From NCBI GenBank assembly GCA_017984135.1, contig JAGNZZ010000011.1, forward strand, positions 1 to 53,823: a stretch of DNA of 53,823 bases. The letters run 5' to 3'. The stretch is from Chitinophagales bacterium. GTDB lineage: Bacteria > Bacteroidota > Bacteroidia > Chitinophagales > JADIYW01. The notes under the pieces were generated by a model. It had not been told where the DNA came from and searched no databases. It saw nothing but the letters and a program-made list of their open reading frames with translations. This document shows positions 35,293 through 44,216 of this stretch, one piece after another; position 1 is the first letter of the stretch; each line of letters begins with the position of its first letter. The position numbers were made by a program, and so were the translations under genes.

Positions 35293-38200
35293 TTATGCTT
35301 CGTTCGGTTTATAAATAAAATATCTTGCCGGTTGCTCATCTTTATTTCGAACTTTCACTTGATAGCCAACAGCTGGTAAGAAATGTTGTTCTTCTAACAC
35401 GAAGTAGTTTCTTCCACTTGTATCAAATGTTTTTGCCACTACACTTTCTTTATTATTTTGATCTCCGAAGATAATTGCGTTAGTTGAACATGCTGTTTGA
35501 CAAGCTGTTTTTACTTCACCGTCTTTTAACGGACGACTTTCTTTTTTAGCTTGCAATTTGCCTTCTTGAATACGTTGAACACAGAAAGAACATTTTTCGA
35601 TTACACCACGAGAACGTGTTACCACATCCGGATTTAATACCATTCTTGTCAAGTCTTCAAACATGTAAGATTGAGCTTCTTTATCTGTGAATGACATTTT
35701 ACCATCGTTAAATTTACCAAAGGCATCCGCAGCTTGATAATCTAACCAGTTAAAACGACGTACTTTATATGGACAGTTATTGGCACAATATCTAGTACCG
35801 ATACATCTATTATATGCCATTTGATTCAAGCCTTCTGAACTGTGGTTCGTTGCATTTACTGGACAAACGTTCTCACATGGTGCATTATTACAATGTTGGC
35901 ACATCATAGGTTGGAAGGATACATCTGGATTGTCTGGATTTCCATTATAGTATCTATCGATACGCAACCAATGCATTTCTTGAGAACGGTAAACTTGACG
36001 TCTTCCTACAACTGGAACATTGTTTTCAATACTACATGCAACCACGCAAGCACCACAACCGATACATGCATTTAAATCAACAACCATTCCCCAATGATGA
36101 CCTTGTTTGTAATCATGAGGTTTATAACCGTCGTATAAAGAATGGCTAAATTCTTCTTTTATTTTTTCTCTATCTTCATTTCCTGCATGTTCATTTTTTG
36201 AATAATCAGTTAATGTAGTTTCTTTAACGATAGAGCCTCTATATTTTTTTGATCTTAACGGAAGTGCATTATCTTCCATTAATGTATGATATGTTTGATT
36301 TAATCCTAATTCATAAGTTTTACCTGTTAACTCGAACGTTGCACCACTGGTTGAATAGGAAGTAACACCATTTTTTGCAGATAAGAATGCATACATGTTT
36401 TTACCTACTGCGTCGCCTGCTGGACCTGATTTTTCACGACCATAACCAACGGCAATTGCTAATGTATTTTGAGCTTGACCAAATTGAACAACTACTGGCA
36501 ATTCGATAGATTTACCGTTCATTGTAACTTTTGCAATCGGTACTTTTTTTTGTGCAGGTTGAGCATCAATTCCTTGTTCTTTTGCAAATGAATATGGTAC
36601 ACAAACGTAGTTATCCCAAGTAACTTTTGTTAATGGATCCGGCATTTCTTGCAAGAATGGATTGTTAGCAAAACTACCATCACCTACACCAGATTTTTCG
36701 TAGAATACTACTTCAAAACCTTTTGATGCTGCAGTAGCAGGTGTTAATGCAGCTAAAGCTGTACCTACATTTGCAGATGAACCGCTTGGTACAGGTTTAT
36801 TTCCAAAATAACCTGATTGAACTGCTGATTGATAATTTCCACCTGTTATTACTCCTATTTCATTTTGAACCACTTGAGCAATCTCAGTAGTATCACCAGA
36901 CCAAGTTAGCAAAGAAGCAGCAACTTGTCTTGTTTCAAATAATGGAACAATGGCAGGTTGTACAAAACCATAGAAATTTGAGAATGGTTGAATAACATCC
37001 CATGATTCAAGAAAATGTGAATCAGGACAAACAAATTGACAGAATTGCGCTGTTTCATCCGCTCTATCTGCAGTAGAAATAGACAATTCAGCTTTTTTAA
37101 TAGCGTCTTTAAATACTTCGGAATAAGTGGTATTATAAACAGGATTTGAATTTAAAAAGATAATACCTTTATAAACACCGGCTTTTAAATCCGTTACCAA
37201 TGTTGCTAATGCTTCATCATTTCCTGTTTTAAAATTATACGTATTGTTGGTATCTATAACCGTACCATAGTTTCCTAAAGTAGAGTTAATTGCATTTACT
37301 AATAATTGCACGTCAAGGTCATTCGTATCTGAAACGACTACTGACTTGCCTTTTGATGCTAATAACTCTTTAGCTACTTTTTTTATTCCTTCATTAGCAT
37401 CTTTACCGCTTAAAGCTTGAACACCTGAAATATTTCCACCTATTTCAGAAAACAGATTAATTAATGCTTGTTTTTCTTCTGAAGGTTTAATTGGGTATTT
37501 GTAATCTGCATTGGCACCTGTAATGGTAACATTAGATTGAAATTGATGATGACGTGACATCTTAGGATTTTCCTTCGAAGGCACTCTATTGGTAATATAA
37601 CTTTTTGTGTTTGCTAATACAGCGACACCTGTTCCCAAGAAATCTGCATTAAAGCCAACAATAACATCTGCTAAATTATAATGAATGACCGGTAAAATTG
37701 CTGCTCCTAAAGTAATTTGATTTGCTTTACGAGTAGCATAAGCAGAAACAGCATCATAAGCAACAACTGTTGTTGTTGGATATTTCGCTACAAATTTTTC
37801 TATTGCTTTTTTAGTAATTACAGAAGAAACTGTGCCTGTAACTAAAGCTATTTTTCCGCCATTTCCTGCAATTGCATTCAATTTGCTATTAATATCTGCA
37901 TCTACTTTTTTCCAAGTAGATTTTGTATTTTTTGAGGTAGGAACCGCCAATCTCGTTGTATCATACAACCCTAAAACGGAAGCCTCAGAGTGCGCCGTTG
38001 CACCACCAAAAGGAGATTCTGTGTTGGGTTCAAATTTAATTGGACGACCTTCACGAGTTTTCACTAAAATATTCACAAAATCATTCCCATCTGTAAATGT
38101 AGAAGCGAAATAATCTGCTACTCCAGGAACTACTTCCGGCACTTGTTTTCTCAAGTCGATAGTATAAGGAATTGCTTTGTGTGTAGGTATCTTACATGCT

Positions 38201-38385
38201 GTAGCAATAGCAGCCGCAGAGATGCTAAATCCCATCACCTTTAAGAAATCACGGCGATTTGTTCCGCTTTCAGAGGCATCTGCATCTGTTTCTTCCATGT
38301 AATTAAATTCTTTCGAAGCTTGTTCTTTGTATTGAGGAGTTTCATTTAACTCATCCAAGCTCGACCAATATTTTTTATTACTCAT
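35293..38385 (-). CDS. actB: Alternative complex III iron-sulfur subunit ActB
   Basis: 1030 residues. A twin-arginine motif NRRDFLKVMGF lies at 43-53. The middle is a molybdopterin-oxidoreductase-like fold, which in ActB has lost the cofactor, so a catalytic molybdenum role is not expected. The C-terminal ferredoxin part starts near 772 with CIGCGACVVAC, then CQHCNNAPCENVC, CIGTRYCANNC, CSFC and CQTAC, enough cysteines for four clusters (in known complexes three 4Fe-4S and one 3Fe-4S). It passes electrons between the quinone site and the hemes of ActA and ActE. It is the second gene of the operon. Confidence 0.96.
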   Translation of the reverse strand: MSNKKYWSSLDELNETPQYKEQASKEFNYMEETDADASESGTNRRDFLKVMGFSISAAAIATACKIPTHKAIPYTIDLRKQVPEVVPGVADYFASTFTDGNDFVNILVKTREGRPIKFEPNTESPFGGATAHSEASVLGLYDTTRLAVPTSKNTKSTWKKVDADINSKLNAIAGNGGKIALVTGTVSSVITKKAIEKFVAKYPTTTVVAYDAVSAYATRKANQITLGAAILPVIHYNLADVIVGFNADFLGTGVAVLANTKSYITNRVPSKENPKMSRHHQFQSNVTITGANADYKYPIKPSEEKQALINLFSEIGGNISGVQALSGKDANEGIKKVAKELLASKGKSVVVSDTNDLDVQLLVNAINSTLGNYGTVIDTNNTYNFKTGNDEALATLVTDLKAGVYKGIIFLNSNPVYNTTYSEVFKDAIKKAELSISTADRADETAQFCQFVCPDSHFLESWDVIQPFSNFYGFVQPAIVPLFETRQVAASLLTWSGDTTEIAQVVQNEIGVITGGNYQSAVQSGYFGNKPVPSGSSANVGTALAALTPATAASKGFEVVFYEKSGVGDGSFANNPFLQEMPDPLTKVTWDNYVCVPYSFAKEQGIDAQPAQKKVPIAKVTMNGKSIELPVVVQFGQAQNTLAIAVGYGREKSGPAGDAVGKNMYAFLSAKNGVTSYSTSGATFELTGKTYELGLNQTYHTLMEDNALPLRSKKYRGSIVKETTLTDYSKNEHAGNEDREKIKEEFSHSLYDGYKPHDYKQGHHWGMVVDLNACIGCGACVVACSIENNVPVVGRRQVYRSQEMHWLRIDRYYNGNPDNPDVSFQPMMCQHCNNAPCENVCPVNATNHSSEGLNQMAYNRCIGTRYCANNCPYKVRRFNWLDYQAADAFGKFNDGKMSFTDKEAQSYMFEDLTRMVLNPDVVTRSRGVIEKCSFCVQRIQEGKLQAKKESRPLKDGEVKTACQTACSTNAIIFGDQNNKESVVAKTFDTSGRNYFVLEEQHFLPAVGYQVKVRNKDEQPARYFIYKPNEA

Positions 38386-38418
38386 TTAGTATATATTGAT
38401 AACGTTCGTTAAATTATA

Positions 38419-39696
38419 TTAATAGTGACATTTTTGACAATCTGTTCCACCTATATCTTCTACTGTTATTTTTGCTTTCGTTCCTTTTTTCAATTCATCT
38501 TGATATTTTTGAAAAACAGAATAGTATTTATTTTCAGCAAATTTCACTTCAGTTTGTCTATGGCAGTTAATACACCATCCCATTGAAAGCGGTGCAAATT
38601 GTTTCATAACTTCATATTCATCTACTTTACCGTGGCAAGTTTCACATTTTACACCACCCACTTTTACGTGTTGAGAGTGATTAAAATAAACATGATCGGG
38701 TAGATTATGGATTTTCACCCATTCGATATTTTTAGGTGCTCTTACAAATTTACTTTTATCTGGATCCCAACCTGAATATTCATAAATTTTTGCAATCTCA
38801 TCTTTTCCGTATTTAGGTCCTTCTTGAACATATTTGTGACAATTCATACAAATTTGAGTTCCAGGTATGCTTGCGTGTTTACTTTTTTCTACTCCTGTAT
38901 GGCAATATTGACATTCAATTTTATTTTGTCCCACGTGCAAGGCATGTGAAAAACGAATCGGTTGATCGGGTGCATATCCTTGAGAGCGTCCTAAATCAAT
39001 AGCGCCACCAAAAATATTTACCACTAATAGTACTGAAAGTATTAAACCAACTACAGAGAATGTTTTTTTGCTAAATATTTTTTTAGACAAAGGAACTTCT
39101 TCTACTTTTTCTCCTTCACTTTCTTTAACTACTTTATCTAATTTATTGGTTACGTTCCACAATAATACTGCTAAGGTCAACAAAAATGCTATTAATGCCC
39201 ATAAATACCATGTAGAACTACCTGAATCAGCGCTTGAACTTGTAGCAGTAGCTGGAGCTGCAGCTGCAGGTGCTTCACCGGCATTTGGGTTTTTTAAATA
39301 AAGTAATATACTGTTAATTTGCTCTGCAGTTAATTGTGGAAAAGGAGTCATGATAAACGTGTTATCATTTCCTTTTAATACCGCTGCGTATGGATCTCCG
39401 GATTCTAAAAATTTAGATGGATTGTGCACCCAGTCAACAAACTTCGATTCACTTTCCCAGTGTTCCCATATACCACCTAATGCTGGTCCGATTACTTTTT
39501 TATCAATTGCATGACAAGAGGTGCAATTCGTTTTGAATAACGTCATCCCTTCTTTAACCTTAGTTACACCTGCTGCATCTGATGCGGCAACATCGGGAAC
39601 AGCAAAGCCTGCAAAAACCGAATGGGTAGTAAAAGTTAGTGATAATACGAGCGCTATTAAAACGAGGATCTTTTTGGTTGGATTACAAGAATGCAT
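38419..39696 (-). CDS. actA: Alternative complex III multiheme cytochrome ActA
   Basis: 425 residues from the ATG at 39696. An in-frame ATG at 39732 lies upstream of the -7 box at 39721-39728 and would obscure the signal peptide that starts MHSCNPTKK. Six CxxCH motifs are visible: CTSCH in an N-terminal monoheme domain, then, after a transmembrane helix, CQYCH, CMNCH, CETCH, CINCH and CQKCH in the pentaheme domain. The fused monoheme domain is usual for the Bacteroidota form. ActA is the first gene of the act-cox operon. Confidence 0.94.
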   Translation of the reverse strand: MHSCNPTKKILVLIALVLSLTFTTHSVFAGFAVPDVAASDAAGVTKVKEGMTLFKTNCTSCHAIDKKVIGPALGGIWEHWESESKFVDWVHNPSKFLESGDPYAAVLKGNDNTFIMTPFPQLTAEQINSILLYLKNPNAGEAPAAAAPATATSSSADSGSSTWYLWALIAFLLTLAVLLWNVTNKLDKVVKESEGEKVEEVPLSKKIFSKKTFSVVGLILSVLLVVNIFGGAIDLGRSQGYAPDQPIRFSHALHVGQNKIECQYCHTGVEKSKHASIPGTQICMNCHKYVQEGPKYGKDEIAKIYEYSGWDPDKSKFVRAPKNIEWVKIHNLPDHVYFNHSQHVKVGGVKCETCHGKVDEYEVMKQFAPLSMGWCINCHRQTEVKFAENKYYSVFQKYQDELKKGTKAKITVEDIGGTDCQKCHY

Positions 39697-39720
39697 TATT
39701 TGATTAATTTTTCTCGGTTG

Positions 39721-39728
39721 CAAATATA
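39721..39728 (-). promoter_or_regulatory. Candidate -7 box of the act-cox operon
   Basis: On the minus strand this reads TATATTTG followed by C, an exact TAnnTTTG match 24 bases upstream of the actA start at 39696. No TTG is found at the normal -33 distance. If it is used, the whole 15-kb respiratory run is served from here. Confidence 0.45.
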
Positions 39729-40003
39729 ACATTCAGCCGTTAAATTGTATAAATTGTTGATAAATTGCTATTTAGAATCAATTTAAATAACTCGTATGCA
39801 ATTGATAATCAAGAAATATGAAATTCAATAGCTACTAAAAAAAATAGAATTTAATATACAGATAACATTTATTGACATTTTCTAACAATGATTGGGAACT
39901 TTTTTAAAAAAATGTTGGAAGTACAATCAAAATAAGTAATTTGGCACAAATTTTTATACCCTATAAATAGGAAGTCATTTGGTTATTTTTATTTCATTTT
40001 CGT
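39729..40003. other. Intergenic region between actA and the lipoprotein gene
   Basis: About 300 gene-free bases between divergent genes, including the actA promoter. It holds no ORF that I support. A small palindrome CCTATAAATAGG lies at 39960-39971, upstream of the lipoprotein gene. Nothing else stands out. Confidence 0.4.
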
Positions 40004-41179
40004 ATGCGTATTTTATTCATCTTTCTACTAGCAATAATTACATTTTCATGTCAAAATATAAAAAAGAGTTTTGAAAATCAAGACTATGAAAAAGTAGTTA
40101 ATCTATTTATTCAAAAAAATGAAAAATATAAAAATAAACAAGAAGAACTTCAACTATTTGAAAAAGCATTTCATAAAGAATTAGAAAAAGACAAGCATCA
40201 AATCATTACCTTAAAATCAATTAATAGCGGTGACAAATGGGAACAAATTTTCAATATCTATTCCAAGATTGAAAACAGACAAAATAAAATAGTTCCACTT
40301 TTACCACTTTACCATAATGATGGCTCGATAGCAGCAATTGAAACCTTTGATTTGACCGCTGCGCTAGAAGAATCACGGCAAAATTCAGCACAATTTTATT
40401 ATGATCAAGGATGGAAATTATTAAACTCCGAAAACAAAAGTGCCATTAGGCAATCCGTTGATTATTTTATTGCTTCCAAAAAATTCTATATCAACTATAA
40501 AGATGTAAATGAATTGATTGACCAAGCAGAAATAAAAGGGAAAAATTATGTATTACTTATTGTTGATAAAAACCCATCTCTCCTTTTACCACATACATTT
40601 GAACAACATATTTTAGAAAATATAAAACTCACGAAAAAAAACAGTTGGCTTTCTATTGATTATAAAACAAGAGAAAATATTCAATACGACTATGTCGTTA
40701 AACTAAACTTGTACGACATAAAAATCTCACCGGATATTTTAAAAGAATATAACACAACGGAAGATAAAACAATAAACGATGGCTGGAATTATGTTCTGGA
40801 TGAAAGAGGTAATGTAAAAAAAGATTCATTAGGAAATGATATTAAAATTCAAAAGTTCAAAAAAATAAGCTGTCAGGTACGCGAAACAAGAATGAGCAAA
40901 ACCGCACAAATACTAGGTGACATAACCATTTACGATGCAAGCAACAAAAACTATATCAAAAATCAAAAATGCATTGGAAATACATCTTTTGAATATTCTT
41001 ATTTTCAATACAATGGAAATAAAGAAGCTTTAAGTCAAGCTACACTGAATAAATTGGGTAACGCACCACGACTTTTCCCTTCTACTTTTGAGATGATTGA
41101 ACTTTCAAAAAACGAATTAATACGATGTTATCAAGATTTTGTTTCTTCTAATTATAATATACTTGTTTACACGCTATAA
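40004..41179 (+). CDS. Lipoprotein of unknown function with helical repeats
   Basis: 391 residues. A lipoprotein signal with TFSC (C16) is followed by a helical region (about 20-170) that resembles degenerate TPR units, including a SAQFYYDQGWKLL segment. The second half is mostly strands and contains a run of lysines, aspartates and serines around 250-290. No domain is named. The lipid anchor and lack of a sorting domain suggest periplasmic or outer-membrane location. rsmG starts 23 bases downstream on the same strand, so they may be co-transcribed, although a functional link is not apparent. Confidence 0.75.
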   Translation: MRILFIFLLAIITFSCQNIKKSFENQDYEKVVNLFIQKNEKYKNKQEELQLFEKAFHKELEKDKHQIITLKSINSGDKWEQIFNIYSKIENRQNKIVPLLPLYHNDGSIAAIETFDLTAALEESRQNSAQFYYDQGWKLLNSENKSAIRQSVDYFIASKKFYINYKDVNELIDQAEIKGKNYVLLIVDKNPSLLLPHTFEQHILENIKLTKKNSWLSIDYKTRENIQYDYVVKLNLYDIKISPDILKEYNTTEDKTINDGWNYVLDERGNVKKDSLGNDIKIQKFKKISCQVRETRMSKTAQILGDITIYDASNKNYIKNQKCIGNTSFEYSYFQYNGNKEALSQATLNKLGNAPRLFPSTFEMIELSKNELIRCYQDFVSSNYNILVYTL

Positions 41180-41202
41180 AACATAAACCATTCATTGCAC
41201 TT

Positions 41203-41796
41203 ATGAATACCATAAAAAAATATTTTCCTGAATTAACAGCGCAACAATTAAATAAATTTGAATTACTTTTTTCATTGTATGCTCAATGGAATGAGAAAAT
41301 AAATGTGATATCGAGAAAAGATATGGATAATTTTTTTGAACGCCATGTATTACATTCATTAGCAATTGCAAAAATTAATTCTTTTGAAAACAAGAGCATT
41401 GTATTAGATATTGGTACTGGTGGTGGTTTTCCGGGCATTCCTTTAGCAATTTATTTTCCGGAAGTAACATTTATTTTAACCGATTCCGTTGCAAAAAAAA
41501 TTACGGTTGTAAATGAAGTAGTAAAAGCATTAGATTTAAAAAATGTAAGCACAAAAATAGAACGAGCTGAAAATATCAATCTAAACGTTGATTACGTTGT
41601 TACACGTGCTGTGGCAAAAATGAGTGATCTCATTTTTTGGAGTAAAAATAAAAATCCAAAAAAAATAATTGCCTTGAAAGGTGGAGATTTAAAAGACGAA
41701 TTGAATAATATAAAAAAGAACATTCGAATTATCGATATTCATGAATTCTATTCAGAAGAATTCTTTGAGACAAAAAAAATTGTCATTTGTAGTTAA
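41203..41796 (+). CDS. rsmG: 16S rRNA (guanine527-N7)-methyltransferase
   Basis: 197 residues, slightly short but complete for RsmG (GidB). It methylates N7 of G527 in 16S rRNA with SAM; loss gives low-level streptomycin resistance in other species. The N-terminal part carries YAQWNEKINVISRKD; the SAM loop is LDIGTGGGFPGIPLAI, followed by the acidic strand FILTDSVAKK. VVTRAVAKMSDL and IALKGGDLKDEL are further family marks. Confidence 0.95.
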   Translation: MNTIKKYFPELTAQQLNKFELLFSLYAQWNEKINVISRKDMDNFFERHVLHSLAIAKINSFENKSIVLDIGTGGGFPGIPLAIYFPEVTFILTDSVAKKITVVNEVVKALDLKNVSTKIERAENINLNVDYVVTRAVAKMSDLIFWSKNKNPKKIIALKGGDLKDELNNIKKNIRIIDIHEFYSEEFFETKKIVICS

Positions 41797-41856
41797 GTGC
41801 ATTACGCTAAATACACAGCCAAAAATTCCTGTACATTCTATTAAGTATTATTACAT

Positions 41857-41896
41857 TGTCATTTTGTCATACTAGTGCCATTGGCATAATACTTGA
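41857..41896 (+). promoter_or_regulatory. dnaK control region: repeats plus sigma54-like -24/-12
   Basis: Three elements are packed upstream of dnaK: TGTCA-TTT-TGTCA (41857-41869), the perfect palindrome TGCCA-T-TGGCA (41876-41886), and TTGGCAT with GG at 41883-41884 followed ten bases later by GA at 41895-41896. A sigma54 promoter has GG-N10-GC, so the -12 base differs in one position. Transcription would start near 41908, giving a leader of about 27 bases before the ATG at 41935. No TAnnTTTG box is apparent here. Confidence 0.4.
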
Positions 41897-41934
41897 CATT
41901 TAGGTTTCAACATTAAAAAAGAAAAATAACAATT

Positions 41935-43836
41935 ATGGGAAAAATAATAGGAATTGACTTAGGCACTACCAACTCTTGCGTTGCCGTAATGGAAGGCAAT
42001 GAACCGGTAGTAATTACAACAGATGAAGGACAACGCACACTTCCATCTATAGTAGGTTTTTTAGAAAATGGCGAACGAAAAGTAGGTGCTCCAGCAAAAC
42101 GACAAGCAATTACGAATCCGTTGAATACGGTTTCATCTATTAAACGTTTTATGGGTAAACACCACAGCGATACGGAGAAAGAACAAAAATACGTATCCTA
42201 CAAAGTAGAAAAAGGTGACAACGATACTGTTCGAATTCGTTTGCATGACAGATTGTACACACCACAAGAAATTTCAGCTATCGTTTTACAAAAATGTAAA
42301 AAAATGGCAGAAGACTATTTAGGTCAAACCATAACAGAAGCTGTGATTACAGTACCTGCATACTTTAACGACTCAGAACGCCAAGCTACAAAAGAAGCAG
42401 GTTTAATTGCTGGATTAGATGTAAAGCGTATCATCAACGAACCTACTGCAGCTGCATTAGCGTATGGTCTAGATAAAGGTGGAAAAGATATGAAAATTGC
42501 AGTGTACGACTTAGGCGGTGGTACATTCGACGTATCTGTTTTAGAATTAGGCGATGGCGTTTTTGAAGTAAAATCAACCAATGGTGATGTACACTTAGGT
42601 GGTGACGATTTCGACCAAGCCATTATTGATTGGTTAGCTTCTGAATTTCAAAATGAAGAACGCATCGACTTACGTAAAGATCCAATGGCTTTACAACGCT
42701 TAAAAGAAGCTGCAGAAAAAGCTAAAATTGAATTATCTGCCACCTCTGAAACGGAAATCAACTTACCTTACATCACTGCAGTGGATGGTGTTCCAAAGCA
42801 TTTAGTAAAAAAAATATCTCGTGCTAAGTTTGACCAATTAACAGAAACATTAGTAGAACGCACCTTAGAACCATGTCGTAAAGCGTTGAAAGATGCTGGA
42901 ATTTCAGCTGGTCAAATCGACGAAGTTATTTTAGTTGGAGGCTCCACACGAATGCCTAAAATACAAGAAGTAGTAGAAAAATTCTTTGGTAAAAAACCAT
43001 CAAAAGGTGTAAATCCGGATGAAGTAGTTGCCGTAGGTGCTGCCATACAAGGTGGTGTTTTAACTGGTGATGTAAAAGACGTTTTATTATTAGACGTAAC
43101 GCCATTATCATTAGGAATTGAAACTTACGGTGGTGTTTTCACAAAATTAATTGAATCAAACACTACTATTCCTACCAAAAAATCTGAAACATTTTCTACA
43201 GCCGCAGACAATCAACCTTCTGTAGAGCTAAACGTTTTACAAGGTGAACGTCCGATGGCAAAAGACAATAAATCAATTGGTCGCTTCCACTTAGATGGTA
43301 TTCCACCTGCACCACGTGGCGTTCCGCAAATCGAAGTAATTTTCGATATTGATGCCAATGGTATTTTAAGTGTAACGGCAAAAGATAAAGGAACAGGCAA
43401 AGAACAAAATATTCGCATCACCGCATCAACCGGCTTAAGCAAAGAAGAAATTGAAAAAATGAAAGCCGAAGCAAAAGCCAATGAAGCTGCCGACAAAGAA
43501 GCTCGTGAAAAAGTAGATAAATTAAACGAAGCAGATACCTTAATTTTCCAAAGCGAAAAGCAATTAAAAGAATTTGGCGACAAATTACCTGCTGACAAAA
43601 AAGCTACTATTGAAAGTGCCGTAGAAAAATTAAAAGAAGCGCACAAGGCTCAAGATATTGTAGCCATTGATGCTAGCCTTGCAGAGTTGAACAATGCATG
43701 GCAAGCAGCTTCGCAAGATATGTATAACGCCTCTAACCAAGGTGGCGCACAACAAGATGCATCTACAAACGGACAACAAAATACAAACGCTACTGATGAT
43801 GTACAAGATGCAGAAGTAGTAGAAGAAGTGAAATAG
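41935..43836 (+). CDS. dnaK: Chaperone DnaK (Hsp70)
   Basis: 633 residues, normal length. The ATPase domain begins [16 protein letters not shown] and contains [41 protein letters not shown] and [11 protein letters not shown]. The substrate-binding domain begins near 385 and the helical lid follows. The C-terminus ends in [12 protein letters not shown], the usual acidic EEVx-like tail. It stands alone, with no grpE or dnaJ neighbours in the window. Upstream control elements suggest heat-shock or alternative-sigma regulation; a strong terminator follows. Confidence 0.98.
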   Translation: MGKIIGIDLGTTNSCVAVMEGNEPVVITTDEGQRTLPSIVGFLENGERKVGAPAKRQAITNPLNTVSSIKRFMGKHHSDTEKEQKYVSYKVEKGDNDTVRIRLHDRLYTPQEISAIVLQKCKKMAEDYLGQTITEAVITVPAYFNDSERQATKEAGLIAGLDVKRIINEPTAAALAYGLDKGGKDMKIAVYDLGGGTFDVSVLELGDGVFEVKSTNGDVHLGGDDFDQAIIDWLASEFQNEERIDLRKDPMALQRLKEAAEKAKIELSATSETEINLPYITAVDGVPKHLVKKISRAKFDQLTETLVERTLEPCRKALKDAGISAGQIDEVILVGGSTRMPKIQEVVEKFFGKKPSKGVNPDEVVAVGAAIQGGVLTGDVKDVLLLDVTPLSLGIETYGGVFTKLIESNTTIPTKKSETFSTAADNQPSVELNVLQGERPMAKDNKSIGRFHLDGIPPAPRGVPQIEVIFDIDANGILSVTAKDKGTGKEQNIRITASTGLSKEEIEKMKAEAKANEAADKEAREKVDKLNEADTLIFQSEKQLKEFGDKLPADKKATIESAVEKLKEAHKAQDIVAIDASLAELNNAWQAASQDMYNASNQGGAQQDASTNGQQNTNATDDVQDAEVVEEVK

Positions 43837-43879
43837 ATGTGAGTATTGAGAAGTAAAAATTGCGCTTGATAAAAATAGA

Positions 43880-43908
43880 AACGTGGTAATTTTTTACCAC
43901 GTTTTTTT
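43880..43908 (+). terminator. Strong intrinsic terminator after dnaK
   Basis: A perfect 10-bp stem AACGTGGTAA (43880-43889)/TTACCACGTT (43894-43903) has a TTTT loop and runs into a T-tract to 43908. It is 43 bases after the dnaK stop. Confidence 0.92.
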
Positions 43909-43930
43909 ATTGAAAATAAATTAAAATAGA

Positions 43931-44050
43931 GCGTGCCGGCATTGCCTACGCACCATGCCTACTCATGCCGTCAGGCTGTACGCTACAATCTTTTTGCCAA
44001 CACACCCAGCCAACCAAAAAAGTATTTCCGCTCCCATCCTTCACGCATTT
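43931..44050. repeat. Candidate dispersed intergenic element after dnaK
   Basis: This stretch of about 120 bases is visibly richer in G and C than its surroundings and contains no ORF. The segment TACGCTACAATCTTTTTG (43979-43996) and the later CAAAAAAGTATTTCCGCT (44015-44032) are loosely inverted around a C-rich centre, followed by CCATCCTTCACGC. I remember very similar tracts scattered between genes in other Bacteroidota genomes, but only one copy is in this window. The remaining gene-free bases to 44216 are plain AT-rich DNA. Confidence 0.4.
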
Positions 44051-44216
44051 TGAAGAAATATAAATTGTAAACAATACATCACAAAATACCTCAATAGAGA
44101 GAAACCCATATTATCCTATGCAAGGAAATAAAACAAATATTTTATATTTTTTTAGCAAACTAATTTCAAATGTATGGTTTCACAAAAAATAAAAAAAGAA
44201 CAGTTACCATACTTTG

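Noticed and set aside
35293-38385. ActB as an active molybdenum oxidoreductase
   Set aside because: The act operon context and order identify it as the iron-sulfur subunit of alternative complex III, in which the molybdopterin-like fold has no cofactor.
39697-39732. ATG at 39732 as the start of actA
   Set aside because: It would place the -7 box inside the coding region and add residues before a good signal peptide at 39696.
39960-39971. CCTATAAATAGG as an operator of the lipoprotein gene
   Set aside because: Short AT-rich palindrome expected by chance in this base composition; no second copy or linked promoter box.
42324-42623. Open frame antisense to dnaK
   Set aside because: It lies wholly within a highly conserved gene and has no independent support; the same holds for the frames at 43212-43646 and 50523-50864 opposite dnaK and groEL.
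44172-44212. GTATGGT...ACCATAC as a terminator of the surface-protein gene
   Set aside because: The loop is 27 bases long and the T-run on the minus strand lies within it rather than after the stem.
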